From Lepturacanthus savala (Eukaryota > Chordata > Actinopteri > Scombriformes > Trichiuridae): a stretch of DNA of 64,000 nucleotides. How positions within the stretch are numbered: the stretch's first letter is position 1; each line of letters begins with the position of its first letter. Below are positions 34,301 to 42,200 of the stretch, piece by piece. A program made the position numbers and the translations under genes. Under the pieces are notes generated by a model. That model did no database searches. It was not told where the DNA came from and saw nothing but the letters and a program-made list of their open reading frames with translations. The stretch is taken from NCBI GenBank assembly GCA_030544235.1, contig CM060475.1:2131920-2195919 (forward strand), in the 5' to 3' direction.

Positions 34301-36655
34301 ATAAAACAGCAGTACAAGTTACATAGAAAACATGCATAAAAAAAGGACACAATGGCAGTTACAATATAAGTAGATTTAGATTGATAGATTTAATATGTAA
34401 GAGTAAACGGCATATAAAAGATATTATAGGCAAGTTCTGCTCAGATCATAATAAAGGAATCATAAAGTGCTGCTGCTTTTGTTTTCATTCACGAGCTTAA
34501 TGGGGGAGTGAATAAAGAAGTTACTGTAGATTTTTCACACAGAGACTGAACATAGCTCCGCTCATGTTCTCCTATGATCTCCGGCGCTGTTTTGATGAGG
34601 TGTGCAAGCTCAGACAGAATCTGGGCTGACCGTGCCACAACAATCCACGCCGTCTAGAAACACTGGGTTAAACAAAAGAAAAAGTTGACTGTTTACACCA
34701 TAAAGTCTCCGCTCTTCCAAATAAATACATCCCCTGTTACAGTTTAGAACAACAAGAGGTTTTCCACAAGAACACGCCGTGACAGGGGACTTTCAGAATG
34801 CCATGATGTTATAAAACAGGATTGCAGTCACCAACAGACTTGGATCAATTGTGATATATGCTGGTCCAAAGGAAAGGAGCATCATAGAGATGACAAACAT
34901 GTCCCTGCAGACTATTAGTTCCTCTGCTTCCTCATAGGATTCATCAATAGACTGGGACATCTCCGTTTTTCATTCATGAACCAATCAGCAGGACAGGGAG
35001 AGAGTAGTTTGACTCCTGTCTCTTCACAGTCATTATGCCAACAAGGTCTGATGTGCTGCCCTAATTCATTTTGTACAGGCGAGCGATTTTTATTTATTGA
35101 CTGTTTACATGGCACGCATGCATGTAAGTATCCATTAATCGTCCTTGTGCTGATTATTGAGTGAATATGTCAATCCTCTGCCAGTCACCGTAGCAGTTAA
35201 ACTCCACTCAGGGAGCACTAATCTGCGTGTCATGTCTCATAAAGGTGAGCCTATCGCGTTGATAATATTTCGCAATGATGGGCCAATCTTTCAGCGTGCA
35301 CAGTGCCGCCGCCGCCGCCGCCGTGTAACAGGGCAGCACAGATGATTAATTACACATTCTGCTGAATTTTACGATTCAGGAGCTTTTTTTTCCCACCCCG
35401 CAGTCTCTCCCATCCCTACAGATCCCACGTCACAACCTGACAACCCATCTCTTCAGTGGATATCTCACATCCTACTACTCTCTATGCTGAATCACCACCT
35501 TTACCCTTTAGTTTAACCATCTACATGCGGCGAGTAGCAAGCTTTTCCCCTCTATTAGTTAACAAATGGCCTAATCATGGGATATCAGCGATATCATCTG
35601 GGTGTTGCAACAATCACAGTCCTCGCTTGTCTCTGTAATGAAGTGGGGATAAAATACACACAACCACTCTGTTAAATGCAAATGTACACAGATTGGGACC
35701 CACTGTAGTCTATCTGCACTTGCAATACCAGCGTTTAGCAGCGAACAGACACGCTGGGTATTCAAATTATGCTCCACCACACTCACATCGGCTATTTCCC
35801 TTCCCTCTGCAACAGCAGTTATTATTCTTGGCTTCTGATAACACCCTGTCTATGAATGGAGGATCCTCGACAATAACACACACTCACAGCAATGATAATA
35901 CATTAAGAGACTGTTTATACACATATTCACGCCCACGCACTCGGCTGTAACACTGGGTGAGCAAACAGTGCTGTGGGACCATTTAATTCCACTGTCTGAA
36001 AAAAAAAAACACACCGGGAGCTGCTGAACTCCTGTCACCTAATTTACCCGTCTTGTAAAATTCCTCCATTGCCTTCCCACACATTCCACATTTCTCCCCT
36101 GCATGCCCTGTTCCTCCATCTCTGTGCAAACCCCAGCTACTATCTTATCATTCTCAAGGCCTCACAGAAGCCTGGCTTCAGCCCAAAGTCTTGAACAGGG
36201 CACAACTTGGCAGACAAGGACTGCGGTATGTTTGGCAGTGTTTTCCAGGCTTTTGTACACAGAATGATTAAAAAGGAGCCAGAGGTGCATTTTGTTCGAG
36301 AGGAGATATCTATGAAGGTTACTTGATGAGATGAGCTCCACAGATCACCCCAGAATTGAGTCAGGCAGACAACATGATGGAAGCGATAGATAAGGGAGAG
36401 ATATGGTGATGCAAAAAAAAAAAGGTGAGTTAAAACCACGTCCTTTGTTGTCGCCTGCGAGGCTAAAATAATTAAATACTCCAGCTGCCCCAGGACAAAA
36501 AATCAAAAGCATCAAATATGTATGAGAAGCACATTTCCTACTCACTTAAATATCTATTCTCTAAAGAGCCACTTACCAGCCACAGAAGTGAGGAGAATAG
36601 TCAGGCAAAACCCAAATTTTGCGAGGGATTTCATGGTGATTCGACCCACAGCCAT
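9314..36655 (-). CDS. bmpr2: bone morphogenetic protein receptor type II, complete coding region in 13 exons
   Basis: Single-pass Ser/Thr kinase receptor at the plasma membrane. It binds BMPs, phosphorylates type I receptors and so starts SMAD1/5/8 signalling. Joining 36577-36655, 25968-26153, 25392-25571, 21906-22013, 21656-21747, 19375-19605, 16527-16641, 15091-15251, 13771-13918, 13411-13547, 11589-11761, 10172-11505 and 9314-9564 on the minus strand gives 3195 nt, an exact multiple of 3: 1064 residues plus stop (human protein 1038). Every junction keeps phase at GT-AG sites. Layout: signal peptide 1-26, ten-cysteine ectodomain about 27-150, membrane segment 159-180, kinase about 212-515, and a tail of about 550 residues, the hallmark that separates BMPR2 from other type II receptors. 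The 13-exon plan equals human. The gene is compact at 27 kb. The bmpr2a/bmpr2b choice is unresolved. Minor doubts are the start codon and the UTR ends. Confidence 0.97.
9565..10171 (-). other. bmpr2 intron 12
   Basis: A 607-bp intron with donor CTAG|GTGACTT and acceptor TTTTCCAG. It is AT-rich and contains nothing else I can name. Confidence 0.9.
10172..11505 (-). CDS. bmpr2: bmpr2 exon 12 (large exon of the cytoplasmic tail)
   Basis: 1334 nt encoding about 445 residues of the tail. Recognisable conserved blocks are ERQQQANARLPSPE, LTQEDLETTKLDPKEVDKNL followed by KESSDENLMEHS, SSSLLYPLIKMA, PLPKQQNLPKRPSSLPL, SPDEHEPLL and RPNSLDLS. Between these the sequence is low complexity: Ser/Thr/Gly/Ala stretches, an Asn-rich run (NANNNNSNSN) from a CAA/AAC-type codon repeat, and an acidic-Gly run (GDGESGGESDGGDEEGGGEG). 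In the family this tail binds cytoskeletal and signalling partners. The 213-aa ORF on the opposite strand is a shadow of this GC-rich exon. Confidence 0.97.
11506..11588 (-). other. bmpr2 intron 11 (83 bp)
   Basis: Very short intron with donor GAGAG|GTAACC and acceptor TTTCCAACAG. The Arg codon split across it joins HNE-R-NRMTPK. Confidence 0.9.
11589..11761 (-). CDS. bmpr2: bmpr2 exon 11 (end of kinase domain)
   Basis: Encodes the last kinase helices and the start of the tail: AVRSLKETMEDCWDQDAEAR, LTAQCAEERLAELLLIWDRS and KSVSPTLNPMST. The DCWDQDAEARLTA motif is kinase subdomain XI, with its conserved Arg. Acceptor TGTGTGGCAG at 11762. Confidence 0.97.
11762..13410 (-). other. bmpr2 intron 10
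   Basis: A 1.65-kb AT-rich intron. Its donor GTACGTCC is followed after 8 bases by a TG repeat (sense of the transcript) at 13381-13402. Nothing else recognised. Confidence 0.85.
13381..13402. repeat. CA/TG microsatellite beside the exon 10 donor
   Basis: ACGCGC followed by (AC)n on the plus strand, thus GU in the bmpr2 transcript. It begins 8 nt into intron 10. Confidence 0.9.
13411..13547 (-). CDS. bmpr2: bmpr2 exon 10 (kinase C-lobe)
   Basis: Encodes ESVPEYQMAFQAEAGNHPTF and [20 protein letters not shown], a stretch nearly identical across vertebrate BMPR2. The acceptor CCCTTAG completes a Gly codon split after DLFP. The exon ends AACAGTCTG|GTACGT. Confidence 0.97.
13771..13918 (-). CDS. 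bmpr2: bmpr2 exon 9 (activation segment, APE motif)
   Basis: Encodes [40 protein letters not shown] and FMRCTDLFP. MAPE is the kinase APE motif that closes the activation segment, and DMYALGL is subdomain IX. Intron 9 (13548-13770) is only 223 bp. Confidence 0.97.
13919..15090 (-). other. bmpr2 intron 8
   Basis: 1.17 kb, donor AGTGAG|GTGAGA, acceptor CTGGCAG. AT-rich; nothing else recognised. Confidence 0.85.
15091..15251 (-). CDS. bmpr2: bmpr2 exon 8 (catalytic loop and DFG)
   Basis: Encodes SHRDLNSRNIIVKADGTCVI, then IDFGLSMKLTGNRPTR and GEEDNAAISE. HRDLNSRN contains the catalytic Asp and Asn; DFG binds magnesium. All catalytic residues are intact, so the kinase should be active. The residue before DFG is Ile where I recall Ser in the human protein. 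The acceptor is a slightly unusual CCAAG|AC, but phase and protein match confirm it. Confidence 0.97.
15252..16526 (-). other. bmpr2 intron 7
   Basis: 1.27 kb. The donor GAG|GTCAGC has C at +3. A CA repeat in transcript sense starts 14 nt after the donor (16489-16512). Nothing else recognised. Confidence 0.85.
16489..16512. repeat. TG/CA microsatellite beside the exon 7 donor
   Basis: GCGTGCG plus (TG)n on the plus strand, a CA repeat in the bmpr2 transcript, 14 nt downstream of the exon 7 donor. Confidence 0.9.
16527..16641 (-). CDS. bmpr2: bmpr2 exon 7 (kinase, helices D-E)
   Basis: Encodes GSLSRYLSGKTNDWVNSCRL and AHSVTRGLAYLHTELFKG, matching the BMPR2 block GSL...YLS...W...CRLAHSVTRGLAYLHTEL. 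It starts in phase 0 at CCTCCCCAG|GGC and ends with one base of an Asp codon completed by exon 8. Confidence 0.97.
16849..16901. repeat. compound (TG)n/(TA)n microsatellite
   Basis: TG runs interrupted by TATATG and TATATGTATG. Confidence 0.95.
18700..18860 (-). mobile_element. MITE relic ending in TGCAGCCCTA
   Basis: Contains the blocks TTTTATATCACTG, TTTTGGATTGTTGGTCAAAAC and CACCTTGGACTCTGGGA, and ends TGCAGCCCTA. This combination is a pattern I recognise from very common teleost hAT-type MITEs whose other end is TAGGGCTGCA. A second relic is at 55296-55459 and an end fragment in the opposite orientation at 32845-32920. Family name not assigned. Confidence 0.55.
19333..19353. repeat. CA/TG microsatellite beside the exon 6 donor
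   Basis: (AC)n on the plus strand, GU repeat in the bmpr2 transcript, starting 21 nt after the exon 6 donor. Confidence 0.9.
19375..19605 (-). CDS. bmpr2: bmpr2 exon 6 (kinase N-lobe)
   Basis: 231 nt, phase 0 at both ends. LIGRGRYGAVYCGSLDERPV holds the glycine-rich ATP loop; AVKVF holds the ATP-binding Lys. It continues with ANRQNFLNECSIYRLPLLEH and DNIARFVAADERTG, then EYLLVMDYYPH at the hinge. The exon ends CCACAT|GTGAGT. Confidence 0.97.
19606..21655 (-). other. bmpr2 intron 5
   Basis: 2.05 kb. It contains a 24-base C run (20100-20123) and otherwise unremarkable AT-rich sequence. The donor is GAG|GTCGGT, with C at +3. Confidence 0.85.
20100..20123 (+). repeat. 24-base poly-C run
   Basis: Uninterrupted C on the plus strand, hence a G24 run in the bmpr2 pre-mRNA within intron 5. 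Confidence 0.95.
21656..21747 (-). CDS. bmpr2: bmpr2 exon 5 (juxtamembrane)
   Basis: Encodes the juxtamembrane block GKQGLHNLNMMEAAGSESSL followed by DLDNLKLLE, closely matching vertebrate BMPR2. It lies only 158 bp downstream of exon 4 and joins it through a split Gly codon. Confidence 0.96.
21906..22013 (-). CDS. bmpr2: bmpr2 exon 4 (transmembrane segment)
   Basis: 108 nt encoding YPPALRYEE and then the single membrane helix VIIALATVSVLAVVAVAAFF, followed by GYRMMHG on the cytoplasmic side. Its position after the cysteine-rich ectodomain and the short Arg-containing stop-transfer match the family. Confidence 0.96.
22014..25391 (-). other. bmpr2 intron 3
   Basis: 3.4 kb. A CA repeat in transcript sense (25351-25386) begins 5 nt after the donor GTAAGC. 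The rest is AT-rich with no recognised element. Confidence 0.85.
25351..25386. repeat. (TG)18 microsatellite directly beside the exon 3 donor
   Basis: Uninterrupted TG on the plus strand, CA in the bmpr2 transcript. It starts at +6 of intron 3, so it almost touches the 5' splice site. Confidence 0.95.
25392..25571 (-). CDS. bmpr2: bmpr2 exon 3 (ligand-binding ectodomain, second half)
   Basis: Encodes GCWTHLGDHQGCRDDRCVVT, then NLPPQIQNGTYHFCCCGSDM and CNVNFTEDFPPP. Seven cysteines here plus three in exon 2 give the ten of the three-finger type II receptor fold, including the family CCC triplet. NGT and NFT are N-glycosylation sequons. Confidence 0.97.
25572..25967 (-). other. bmpr2 intron 2 (396 bp)
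   Basis: Donor CAAG|GTACGA and acceptor TTCCGTCAG. No other feature seen. Confidence 0.9.
25968..26153 (-). CDS. bmpr2: bmpr2 exon 2 (ectodomain, first half)
   Basis: Encodes AQGEERECAFTDQQQQWEVE, then VSPENTTIRCAKGSHCFGLW and EKSPPGEVRLVKQ. HCFGLWEK and LVKQGCW (across the junction) are typical of BMPR2. Three cysteines and one NTT sequon. The acceptor is CTCTTTTTGCAG. Confidence 0.97.
26892..26914 (+). repeat. G-run cluster, G-quadruplex-prone
   Basis: Runs of G5, G6 and G10 separated by single C residues on the plus strand, within bmpr2 intron 1. Confidence 0.75.
27339..27490. repeat. diverged interspersed repeat related to 18405-18600
   Basis: Shares CTGGCCGGATGAATGCA, an AAATGTTATCGGACCGAATGG-like block and AGTCATTTCATGG with 18405-18600, in the same order. 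Both copies are old, and family identity is unknown. Confidence 0.45.
32845..32920 (+). mobile_element. MITE end fragment starting TAGGGCTGCA
   Basis: Begins TAGGGCTGCAGCAAACACTT and continues with TTATTTTAGTCACTGAATATT-like sequence, the opposite terminus of the element seen at 18700-18860. Truncated. Confidence 0.5.
36577..36655 (-). CDS. bmpr2: bmpr2 exon 1 (start codon and signal peptide)
   Basis: From the ATG at 36655 it encodes MAVGRITMKSLAKFGFCLTI then LLTSVAG, a basic n-region and hydrophobic core of a signal peptide, with cleavage likely near AAA-Q at the junction with exon 2. Three in-frame ATGs exist: 36673 (weak context), 36655 (GTCATGG, strong) and 36634 (ACCATGA, good). I chose 36655 for context. 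An in-frame TAA lies upstream of 36673, so the reading frame does not extend further. Donor GCTG|GTAAGT. Confidence 0.9.
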
Positions 36656-37640
36656 GACAGTGTCACACCGCATTGGGTCTCGGGGTAAGGGTAGTTAAAT
36701 CTCAGTTCTACTTCTGCGTCCTCCTTGTTTTTGCTGCTTGTTTTCCTCCTCACGTCAGCTCAATAACTTGAACCGTTCTCTCAGGCATGGAATAACACAT
36801 CGAGTGTGGTTAAAAAAAATAAAAATAATTAAATAATTTAAAAAAATCACGGGCTCCGCTGTGTGTGATAAGTAGCTAGCAATCAAAGTTAGTCCTGCTA
36901 TCGGCTCCTAACTTGTTTGGCGGAGCTGCCTTCTAAAACTAACCAGCGAGCAGCGTCCATATCTGCTAGCTAACATGCTAGCTGCCTGCAGGCTGACTGT
37001 CTGCCACTAGAAAACTTAGGAAAACAACAAAAAATACCGCAGGGGGGAAAAACCCGTCGTTAACCTGTATCCAGACCGCTCTCAGGCGTCCAGTTTATAA
37101 AACCGTGCAGCCTTTCGACACTGCAGGCAGTACATAGAAACGCAAGCTAGTTAACTAGCTCGTTTTGGATGCTTTGCTAGCAGCCGCTAAGGCTAACGGC
37201 TAACGCCAGTTAGTTCTCGTCCCGTCTCGTTTCTCCGTCGTGCGGGGAAAAAAAAATAATTTACAAGTCACGTACGGAGAGATTTTTTTCTCTCTCTGCT
37301 CCGCGATAGACGGATAATATTAGTCCCGGGAGGAAGGCGGCGGATATCTCTCGGTTTGATCTCCCCTCGACTGAATTTGGCATTGACGGGGTTTTTTTTT
37401 TCGGAGCTCCGCTCGGGCAGACAGACGGGCAGGGCGGCTGGGAACGCCTCGTTTGCAGGCTTGTCTGGACCGCTCGTCTCCGGTATCGGGTTGCTGTGGG
37501 CTGGTGTTGGGGGGTGGAGGAGCGTCCTGCGCGGCATGCAGCGGGGTGCTGCAGCGCCGCTGTGCCGCAGACTGTGGACACGACACCCTGGCGACAAATG
37601 CTGCATTCAGGCTCCAGAGCTGTTCACCGGTTCGTAACCC
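36656..37640 (-). promoter_or_regulatory. bmpr2 5' UTR and promoter region
   Basis: It lies directly upstream of the bmpr2 start. 37200-37600 is CpG-rich, consistent with a TATA-less CpG-island promoter. The segment 36875-37185 has several GCTAGC motifs and a perfect 16-bp palindrome at 37145-37160. The transcription start cannot be fixed from sequence. Several minus-strand ORFs of about 110 aa in the CpG block are compositional. Confidence 0.6.
37145..37160. promoter_or_regulatory. perfect 16-bp palindrome AGCTAGTTAACTAGCT
   Basis: Self-complementary over all 16 bases with GTTAAC at the centre, inside the bmpr2 5' region and flanked by other GCTAGC motifs at 36878, 36966, 36976 and 37178 (approximate). 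Confidence 0.85.
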
Positions 37641-38830
37641 TATTATACACACTTATATTCCATGTGTACCAACACCAGCCAGAACTGTGCATCGCAGTAC
37701 ACGCAGTAATGGGTGATTTTGGATGAATATTGAGCAAATTATCTCCAAGAGTTGACTTTTTCTTATATTTTAGGGACGTTTTGCACATTTCCGATTGTAA
37801 TTTATGTTTTAAATATCACATATAGCCTGTTTATTCGGCTTATTTAGGTCAAAATCGGTGTTTTCTTCCTCATGACGCTTTGGATGAACATGTGTTCACC
37901 ACGCCCTTATCCTCGTTTATAGCTAAAGACAACTTCTAACCTTTAATCTATGGTAGTTTCACTTTTTTAAATGATTTATAAAAAAAACACTTTAATGATA
38001 TTTTAATATTTTGGGAAAGATGGACTAAGTAAGCCTAAAATTACTCAATTACAAGTTAAAGGCCTAATTTAAAATGATATTCCAGTAAAAGTACACAAAT
38101 ATTATCAGCAAAATGTAATAAAATGTCAAAAGTTATAATGTAGCCTGTGCTAGATTATTATTATATATTGTTTTTATCACTAACAAACACATGACACTAG
38201 TTCAATGTAGTTTCTCAATGTGAAGCTAATTTAGCTACTAATAAAGCTAATGCATAATAAAGGCATCATTTTTACACCAGTAAAAATATAAAAATAGATT
38301 ATTTTATGCTAAAATATTCATTTGAAAAGTAACTTAAGCTGTCAGATATAATGGAGTGAAGTAGAAATGTACCTCTGAAATGTAGGGAAAAGGCTATATC
38401 ATCTAATTTTGTTATATATATAAAACTAAATTCATATTTGATGTAGTTCTCCCATTGCCATCAGTACATATTATTCTATTAGTGTTACTTTACTGCCTCT
38501 CTGCGGTCAAATATCCAGTTAGCAGTCTAACCGAGGTTTGTGTGACTAAAGCTATAATTAGTGCACCAGGTGGCAGTGTAACCCTGCTGATTCTAGTTGT
38601 ATAACATCAAAAACAGTTATTTATATAACACTATACTATTTGTATATAATACTATAGGAGCAGCATGTTTTAATACTTTATACACTTTGCAACAAGTAGG
38701 GCATTAATTAGGCCTGCTGCGTAAATCTCTGACGTTTTGAATATTCCATTATTAGATATAACGTCTATCCGTTGTGGAAACATTACAAACCCAGGAGATA
38801 AAAGAATAATACTATATATTTAAAGTGGCA
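37641..38830. other. AT-rich interval between the bmpr2 and dock9 CpG blocks
   Basis: About 1.2 kb of AT-rich sequence with no ORF or repeat I can name, lying between the two divergent promoters. Confidence 0.6.
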
Positions 38831-39169
38831 GCTGTAGGATGGACGCCTACAGACGGATTTTGTTACGGCAAGGAAAGGGGAGGGGGGGCGTGTCGGTGCG
38901 AGCAACGGGACCTCCGCTGACGGGACGGCGCATATTGGAGCAGGCGTCGGATGTTGCTCTCCGGGTTGTTGCTGTCGAGGAGGGAGTTCGTCTTTTTTTT
39001 TTTTTTTACTATCGACTGTGGATACGGTCGATCCGAGCTTGAAGTCCAGCGGAACGGGCGCGTAATGACCGGATGAAACGGCGCTTGTGTGCATTTACGC
39101 ACAGCCAAGAGCGCAGGATTCGAGGCTTCGCTGCGCCGGTCGGGACACCCCCTCGTCGGGCTTTCCACT
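38831..39169 (+). promoter_or_regulatory. dock9 proximal promoter / 5' UTR of first exon 1a
   Basis: CpG-rich block just before the exon 1a start. An upstream ATG at 38839 opens a 67-codon reading frame that ends before the dock9 start and could act as an upstream ORF if transcribed. An in-frame stop at 39074 shows that 39170 is the first available dock9 ATG in this exon. Confidence 0.55.
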
Positions 39170-39283
39170 ATGGCTTCTGCTCCACCTGAGGCGAGGAAGT
39201 TCACGCGGGGGCTCAACAAGCCAGGCACCGCCGCGGAGCTGAGGCAAAGCGTCTCTGAGGCTGTCAGGACGTCAGTGTTGGTG
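39170..39283 (+). CDS. dock9: dock9 first coding exon 1a
   Basis: 38 codons starting at ATG in context ACTATGG. It encodes MASAPPEARKFTRGLNKPGT and then AAELRQSVSEAVRTSVLV, the canonical N terminus shared by DOCK9 and DOCK11. Ends GTGTTGGTG|GTAAGA in phase 0 and joins VKPKIIEPLDYEN in exon 2. Confidence 0.95.
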
Positions 39284-42200
39284 GTAAGAGACGCATCCAA
39301 CACGACGCATATTTGGTACCAAAGTGCCTTGATTAAGCAGTTTTCAGCAGCTTTAAATACACGGTGGACCATCTACTGCCACATTCTACAGCATCCATCA
39401 ATTGTCATTTATTTGAAAACCTTGTGCACATTCCCCGTTGCCAGACTCTGCAGGTTTGCAGGTTTTGTTACAACTTTCTCAAAGGGGTTGCCAGGTAACT
39501 GAAATATACACCTCCACAGCTCACAAGGGAAAAGGAGGTGACACGCACACACACACACACACACACACGGACACTTCTTTAGTTAAACTTGTCATCGGAT
39601 CCCTGAAGGTGCACTTGCAACCAGATAGGTTAGGCAGAAACAGCTGAGTAATGTTAAAGGTGAAGAAATTAACACATATTTTTATGCTTTTTACTATGAG
39701 TCTGGACATTCTACAGTATGTAGGCTGACTGATATAGGAACTCACTTACTGAAGTGTTAATGATGAGGATGGTGATGATTTTAAACTCCTTTGAGTCCAT
39801 AACAAACTGCTCCTAGTGGACAATAATGTCTATTCTCTTCTGGATGTGGTTCAGTTTACCTTTTGTAATGTTCTAGTCCTGAGGGACAAACCCTGTGTCT
39901 GTGTCTTGTTGCATAATGGTCATCAATATTCCATTCTTCTGCAACTAATGGCTGTCAATTATAGCCATTTTCTCTCTCCAAGTTTAAGCCAACTTGATAT
40001 TTAACTGTATTTTTCTTCCTCGTCTGTTGTAGTTCCGTCTTCCTCATGTGAAACTAGTGACTCTCTCTTTACACAGCACAAAAAAACATGATAAAATATT
40101 CAAACTACTACAAGTAGGTTGTTCAGTGTTATAAAAGTGTAATGAAGTCGCCCAAAGGCCTAGAAGTAGTAGCTGTCAAGTTAAAATGTCAAAGTTTTGA
40201 CGTCTGTTGAAAACAGTCAACACATTATAGGGAATGCCTTCTCATACATAGTGTCACACTTGAGTAGCTGGTATATTTCCCTAATTTTATTGAGGCTAAA
40301 CTTCACGTGTCTTTAGTCACATGACAGGGGGAACTCATGGATCCATGAGATCTGAGGGTCATCATGTTACACTCACATAACATGCATCATTGTTCCAGTC
40401 ATACTACAGGAAGCTTCAATTCAAAAGCTTCCATTTGTGTAATTATGCATCCACCTTCTTGTTCTTCTAGCTGTTTATTCCCACTATGTTGTCAGTGTGA
40501 ACAGATCAGTTAGTATGAGGCACATGGATTAAAAAAAAAACACTATAACAAGTTAATTAGTGAGCTGTAGTACTTCTTGGTACCTGTTCCCCCCTTTAAA
40601 GTGGAACTAAACCCTTAAACATTCATTTTTTCATCCTAAAGAAGTTATATATAAGAATGAATTAGTGTTGTTGATTGACTCAGGTCAAAATCTATATATA
40701 TATTAAATATTAAATTGTGTTATTGGCCGACCCCACCCTACTCCCCCTGCTATAAAACCAAGGCGCTGCAGCTTCACTGTATATCTGGCTGTAGCTGTGG
40801 TGTCAGTAAGGGTGAGCGGACTGCACTATATTCCACTTATTCACCTAATCCTGCAGGATAAAATCTGTGTGTGTGTGTGAGCTGCAGCGAGTGACTGCTT
40901 AGCTCCGCCCCCTAACGCTGGCAAGCTCCAGTTAGCACTCCCCATGACCAGTGAATTGACCTTTTTTTTGTATAAAATTGACTTTAGAAACTATATATTT
41001 AGTTCCTGCTAATTTAGGGGGAAATTGGTATTTTAAGCTATCAGAAACTTCGTGGATCAAAAGCCACGATGCATCTGGTCCCCATTACGCTCCGCTTATA
41101 GTACATCTGTGTACTTCTGCTATTTTTGACCGTGTACTTATGGCGCAGCTGTTTCCCTTGCTCATTTGCACTGCACAGACATGCTGGTATGAGAAAAGCA
41201 AATATATATATATAGTGTACCAGACATCAAAGAATTTTCTCCAACAACTCCGATTTCAGCCGGCAAGAAGCACGCCGGCTGGCGTTGTGTTGCAGCGTGA
41301 TGTTTGACCAGCAAAGTGGAAACATCTGATCAAACCGGCGTTGTAGTTTTAAGCCGGGGAGAAGAAGAGAAGAAGAAGAGCAGCAGGTGTTGCGAATCAA
41401 CAACCCCTGTAAACATGGAAAACACACAATCCATTATTCAGCCTTAATCTTCAACCCGGCTCTCGGCAATTATGTCACATAGCAGCTCGTTAGTTCTGTC
41501 TCAGAACCGCAGTGTGTGGAGTGGCATAATGGATGTCAGCTCGGATCTCTGGCTCGCGTTTAATAATGAATGAGATGATGGTAGGTGTCCCGGCTATTTT
41601 TAAACTTGCCCTCTTTATCCTCCGTCTCGCTAAGCACCCGGGACACCATCAATTATGAATATCTGCATAAGCTGTGTGATAAAAAATCATCTTGATTCAA
41701 GACTGAGGCCTAAGTCGGACACACACATATAAACACCATAGTTACTGCAGGCGTGGCTGGATTTCAGCTATACCTTAGTAAACAAAGCGGAGGCCAAGCA
41801 GTGGAGCAGTAAAGCCAGCCCCTGCAGTTTTAATAATCACTTCCAACTGTGGGAAAATGCTTGCTTGTGAGGTTTTTTGTGTGTGTGTGTGTGTCTTTCT
41901 GCCCTTTTCCTGCCTTGCTGTCTTTGCTCATTCCTTCATGCACATATACATACAGTACATTCTACAGGAAACACATGATACACTGCATCTTTTCATTTTT
42001 TTTCGTTTATACCTCTCTTGAGACTCCTGCACATCAGTCCCCCTTAAAAGGCTGCATGTTGTTGAAAGTGAGATTTGAGCTGAAGTCGTCCCATTTTTCA
42101 AAAGGTTCAATCCACAGAGAAATACACACAGCCCAAGTTCAGAAACTCTGCTTTAAAACGAGCCTTCAGGACTTCCGTGAAGTTGTGACGTCACAATTTT

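Larger units (their letters stand above)
26154..36576 (-). other. bmpr2 intron 1 (10.4 kb)
   Basis: Largest intron of the gene. It contains purine/G-rich tracts (26595-26700; G runs at 26892-26914), a diverged repeat at about 27339-27490 related to one in intron 6, a sequence near 27490 resembling a hAT end (GTTCTCAACCTTTTT), a MITE end at 32845-32920, another TTAATCGGTTAA-type repeat ending CATCCCTA near 33790-33872, and a (GCC)6 run near 35308. No nested gene is supported. Confidence 0.75.

Noticed and set aside
36140..36439. 99-aa minus-strand ORF in bmpr2 intron 1
   Set aside because: Looked briefly like a retroelement fragment, but no reverse transcriptase or other motif can be recognised and no poly-A or ends are present.
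37261..37652. several ~110-aa minus-strand ORFs upstream of bmpr2
   Set aside because: Overlap in all three frames within a CpG-rich block, a sign of composition rather than coding. No link to the bmpr2 frame.
39170..39283. identification as DOCK11 or DOCK10
   Set aside because: Exon 1a alone fits DOCK11 almost as well, but exons 5 and 6 (LPNKV, ASLGSQKGG, GNMNSAISVTM) match DOCK9 better. DOCK10 has a clearly different start.
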